Of a stretch of 64,000 nt of DNA, positions 62,679-64,000 are shown piece after piece. A program made the translations under genes and the position numbers. This DNA comes from CAWGJF01 sp963715745 (lineage in GTDB: Bacteria; Bacteroidota; Ignavibacteria; Ignavibacteriales; Ignavibacteriaceae), in assembly GCA_963715745.1 (NCBI GenBank), contig OY970271.1:2294001-2358000 (forward strand). The letters run 5' to 3'. Numbering within the stretch: position 1 is the stretch's first letter; each line of letters starts with the position of its first letter. The notes beneath the pieces are model-generated. The model did not search any database, was not told the DNA's origin, and saw only the letters and a program-made list of their open reading frames with translations.

Positions 62679-63896
62679 TTATTCAAACCAGCTCACAATT
62701 TCAAGCTGTCCTGTTCCGGGGAATTCCGGAGGCGACATCAGCAAAAATCTTTCATCATATTTATATCTTTTAGCAAACCCGGAAGTAATCCCGCTGCCAT
62801 CAAATGTGCCAACAGCTTTACGTGTATGCTGGATAATACCGCCAACTAAATTAATATTTCCACAGATTCCTCTATTCTTATAATTATCTGCTCCGAATCC
62901 TCCGTCTTCACAATAAATTGAAGCATGAATATTTATATCACTATGGTTTACTCCATTATCGGTTATTAATACACTATTTTTTGCAACTATTCCAAGCAAA
63001 TCGGTTGATTCAGGATGTGTAAGCGGATCCTGTGAATAGACTATATCATCATCCAGATAGATAATTCCTTTATCACCGGTACCGGAACAAGCAACAGAAT
63101 ATTGTCCTTTTACAGTTCCTTTAAGTCTTACAACAGCATTATCAACAAATATTACTCCGTTGTGTGCAACAGAAGGGAGATACACTGCAGTATCTTTTTC
63201 TAAAGCAGAAAATCTATATTTAATACTATCAGAATCAAAAGTTAGATATACTGTATCCTGCCCGGATAAATATAATCCATCAGCTTGTGAGGATGTTGAA
63301 AGTGGATTCAAACCATTCGTTGGCAAAGGCAAGTCTTCAGCGGCAGAAAATCCACCATAAAAATAAGGTGCGTCGCTCGCTTCATCTGTATAATAAATTA
63401 ATGATTTCTGAGTTGAAGCTTTACCATAAAAAACCGGGTGATTATGTACACGAAGATAGTCCTGGGAATGAAATGGACCCCAAACAGTATCAGACTCCGT
63501 CCACCAGATAGTTCCACCTTCATCCATCGAATAATATGCAAACTTGGAAAACTTGCTAGGCTGAAAAATTACTTCTACCTTTTTTTCAATATCGCCAAGT
63601 TTTCCGATTGAGGTAAGTTTTCTCCAGTTACGTGCTACGTCAATTACGTCAACAGAAACATTAAGTGTTCCGCCTTCAAAATCAATATTACTGAATCCAG
63701 TTTTCCAGTTGTTATCCATAAAAATTTCATTCGCTCCCATATTTGCTCCACTTACAGCTATATTGTAAGCTGTTGTATTTACATTGTAGTCTACCATATT
63801 TTCTACAGCGCGAGTTGATACATTCATTGCATTGTAGCCCATCAATAAAAATATGGCGCTAAAGCCGAGTATCAGTATAATAGCTAATTTACCCAT
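62679..63896 (-). CDS. Pilus-assembly (PilX-like) hypothetical protein
   Basis: The 405-residue protein begins with one N-terminal membrane helix (KLAIILILGFSAIFLLMGYN), then an extended surface region with AYNIAVSGANMGANEIFMD. This start resembles the PilX-type minor pilin subunits with long C-terminal domains (DUF4900-like, from memory). The rest is rich in Gly, Tyr and Asp (WWTESDTVWGPFHSQDYLRV). No catalytic motif was recognised. The ATG follows CAGGAG. The partial gene upstream suggests a pilus or secretion operon reading in from the right. Confidence 0.55.
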   Translation of the reverse strand: MGKLAIILILGFSAIFLLMGYNAMNVSTRAVENMVDYNVNTTAYNIAVSGANMGANEIFMDNNWKTGFSNIDFEGGTLNVSVDVIDVARNWRKLTSIGKLGDIEKKVEVIFQPSKFSKFAYYSMDEGGTIWWTESDTVWGPFHSQDYLRVHNHPVFYGKASTQKSLIYYTDEASDAPYFYGGFSAAEDLPLPTNGLNPLSTSSQADGLYLSGQDTVYLTFDSDSIKYRFSALEKDTAVYLPSVAHNGVIFVDNAVVRLKGTVKGQYSVACSGTGDKGIIYLDDDIVYSQDPLTHPESTDLLGIVAKNSVLITDNGVNHSDINIHASIYCEDGGFGADNYKNRGICGNINLVGGIIQHTRKAVGTFDGSGITSGFAKRYKYDERFLLMSPPEFPGTGQLEIVSWFE

Positions 63897-63911
63897 TTCT
63901 GGTTCTCCTGT

Positions 63912-64000
63912 TTATCGGTTTCTTAAGTTTTTTGCTGCCAGCCGTATCTGTCTCCAATATGCAGTTGCATATTGTTCATTATATGCTGAAATATCTTCAA
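63912..64000 (-). CDS. C-terminal end of an upstream gene (partial)
   Basis: On the minus strand a frame open to the right edge ends at TAA (63912-63914) with the tail AYWRQIRLAAKNLRNR. It stops 15 bp before the pilus-like gene, so the two are probably in one operon. Too little is visible to assign a family; the basic C-terminus is all that can be said. Confidence 0.5.
   Translation of the reverse strand, partial: EDISAYNEQYATAYWRQIRLAAKNLRNR

Overview
The window is AT-rich (roughly one third G+C by eye) and densely coded. It looks like a member of the Ignavibacteria or a close Bacteroidota/Chlorobi-group (FCB) relative. The evidence is three secreted proteins ending in type IX secretion (T9SS) type A sorting domains with the NYPNPFNP motif, a ferredoxin-dependent 2-oxoacid oxidoreductase, Lol-type ABC genes, and promoters with a Bacteroidota-like -7 element (TAnnTTTG). 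Many genes start with TTG behind a good Shine-Dalgarno sequence. No phage, transposase, CRISPR array or rRNA was seen.

Layout. 1-6.6 kb (+): truncated DsbD-like protein, korAB, an NrnA-type DHH phosphoesterase and leucyl aminopeptidase. 6.6-9.8 kb (-): two LolC/LolE-type permeases and LolD. 9.9-10.5 kb (+): four tRNAs (Pro, Arg, His, Glu) with a terminator after the last. 10.6-17.7 kb (+): two T9SS cargo proteins, an aminotransferase, a fluoride channel and a DUF190 protein. 17.7-23.3 kb (-): porin-pstSCAB-phoU. 23.6-31.0 kb (+): M28 peptidase, a second PstS-like lipoprotein, a TonB-dependent receptor, a secreted T9SS protein and a 64-aa protein. 31.1-38.5 kb (-): metallophosphoesterase, fatty acid hydroxylase, then a five-gene nonulosonate-like sugar module and a glycosyltransferase-like gene. 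38.8-46.5 kb: LD-carboxypeptidase (+), then ispE, a homocysteine methyltransferase family gene, two glycosyltransferases and polA (-). 47.0-52.2 kb (+): desaturase, PhzF, NhaC, EEP-family lipoprotein and SDR. 52.4-62.6 kb (+): exbB-exbD-exbD, yqeY, cvpA, mutS2, biotin carboxylase, biotin carrier, FadL, SGNH lipoprotein and SPOR lipoprotein. 62.7-64 kb (-): pilus-like hypothetical genes.

The most coherent system is a phosphate-starvation island at 17.7-32.1 kb. Four promoters each carry four TTAACA-like heptamers at an exact 11-bp period, the architecture of a Pho box. They lie upstream of the porin-pst operon, the TonB receptor/T9SS pair, the 64-aa gene and the metallophosphoesterase. In three of them the box sits at the same distance from a TAnnTTTG-like -7 element. 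This predicts one PhoB-type regulon covering high-affinity phosphate uptake, an outer-membrane receptor with a secreted partner of unknown ligand, an uncharacterised small protein and a phosphoesterase. No phoB or phoR is in the window.

Other points of interest are two palindromic elements inserted in frame within coding sequences, a sugar-biosynthesis module whose product cannot be assigned, and a CU-rich 3' UTR complementary to the TonB-receptor ribosome-binding site.
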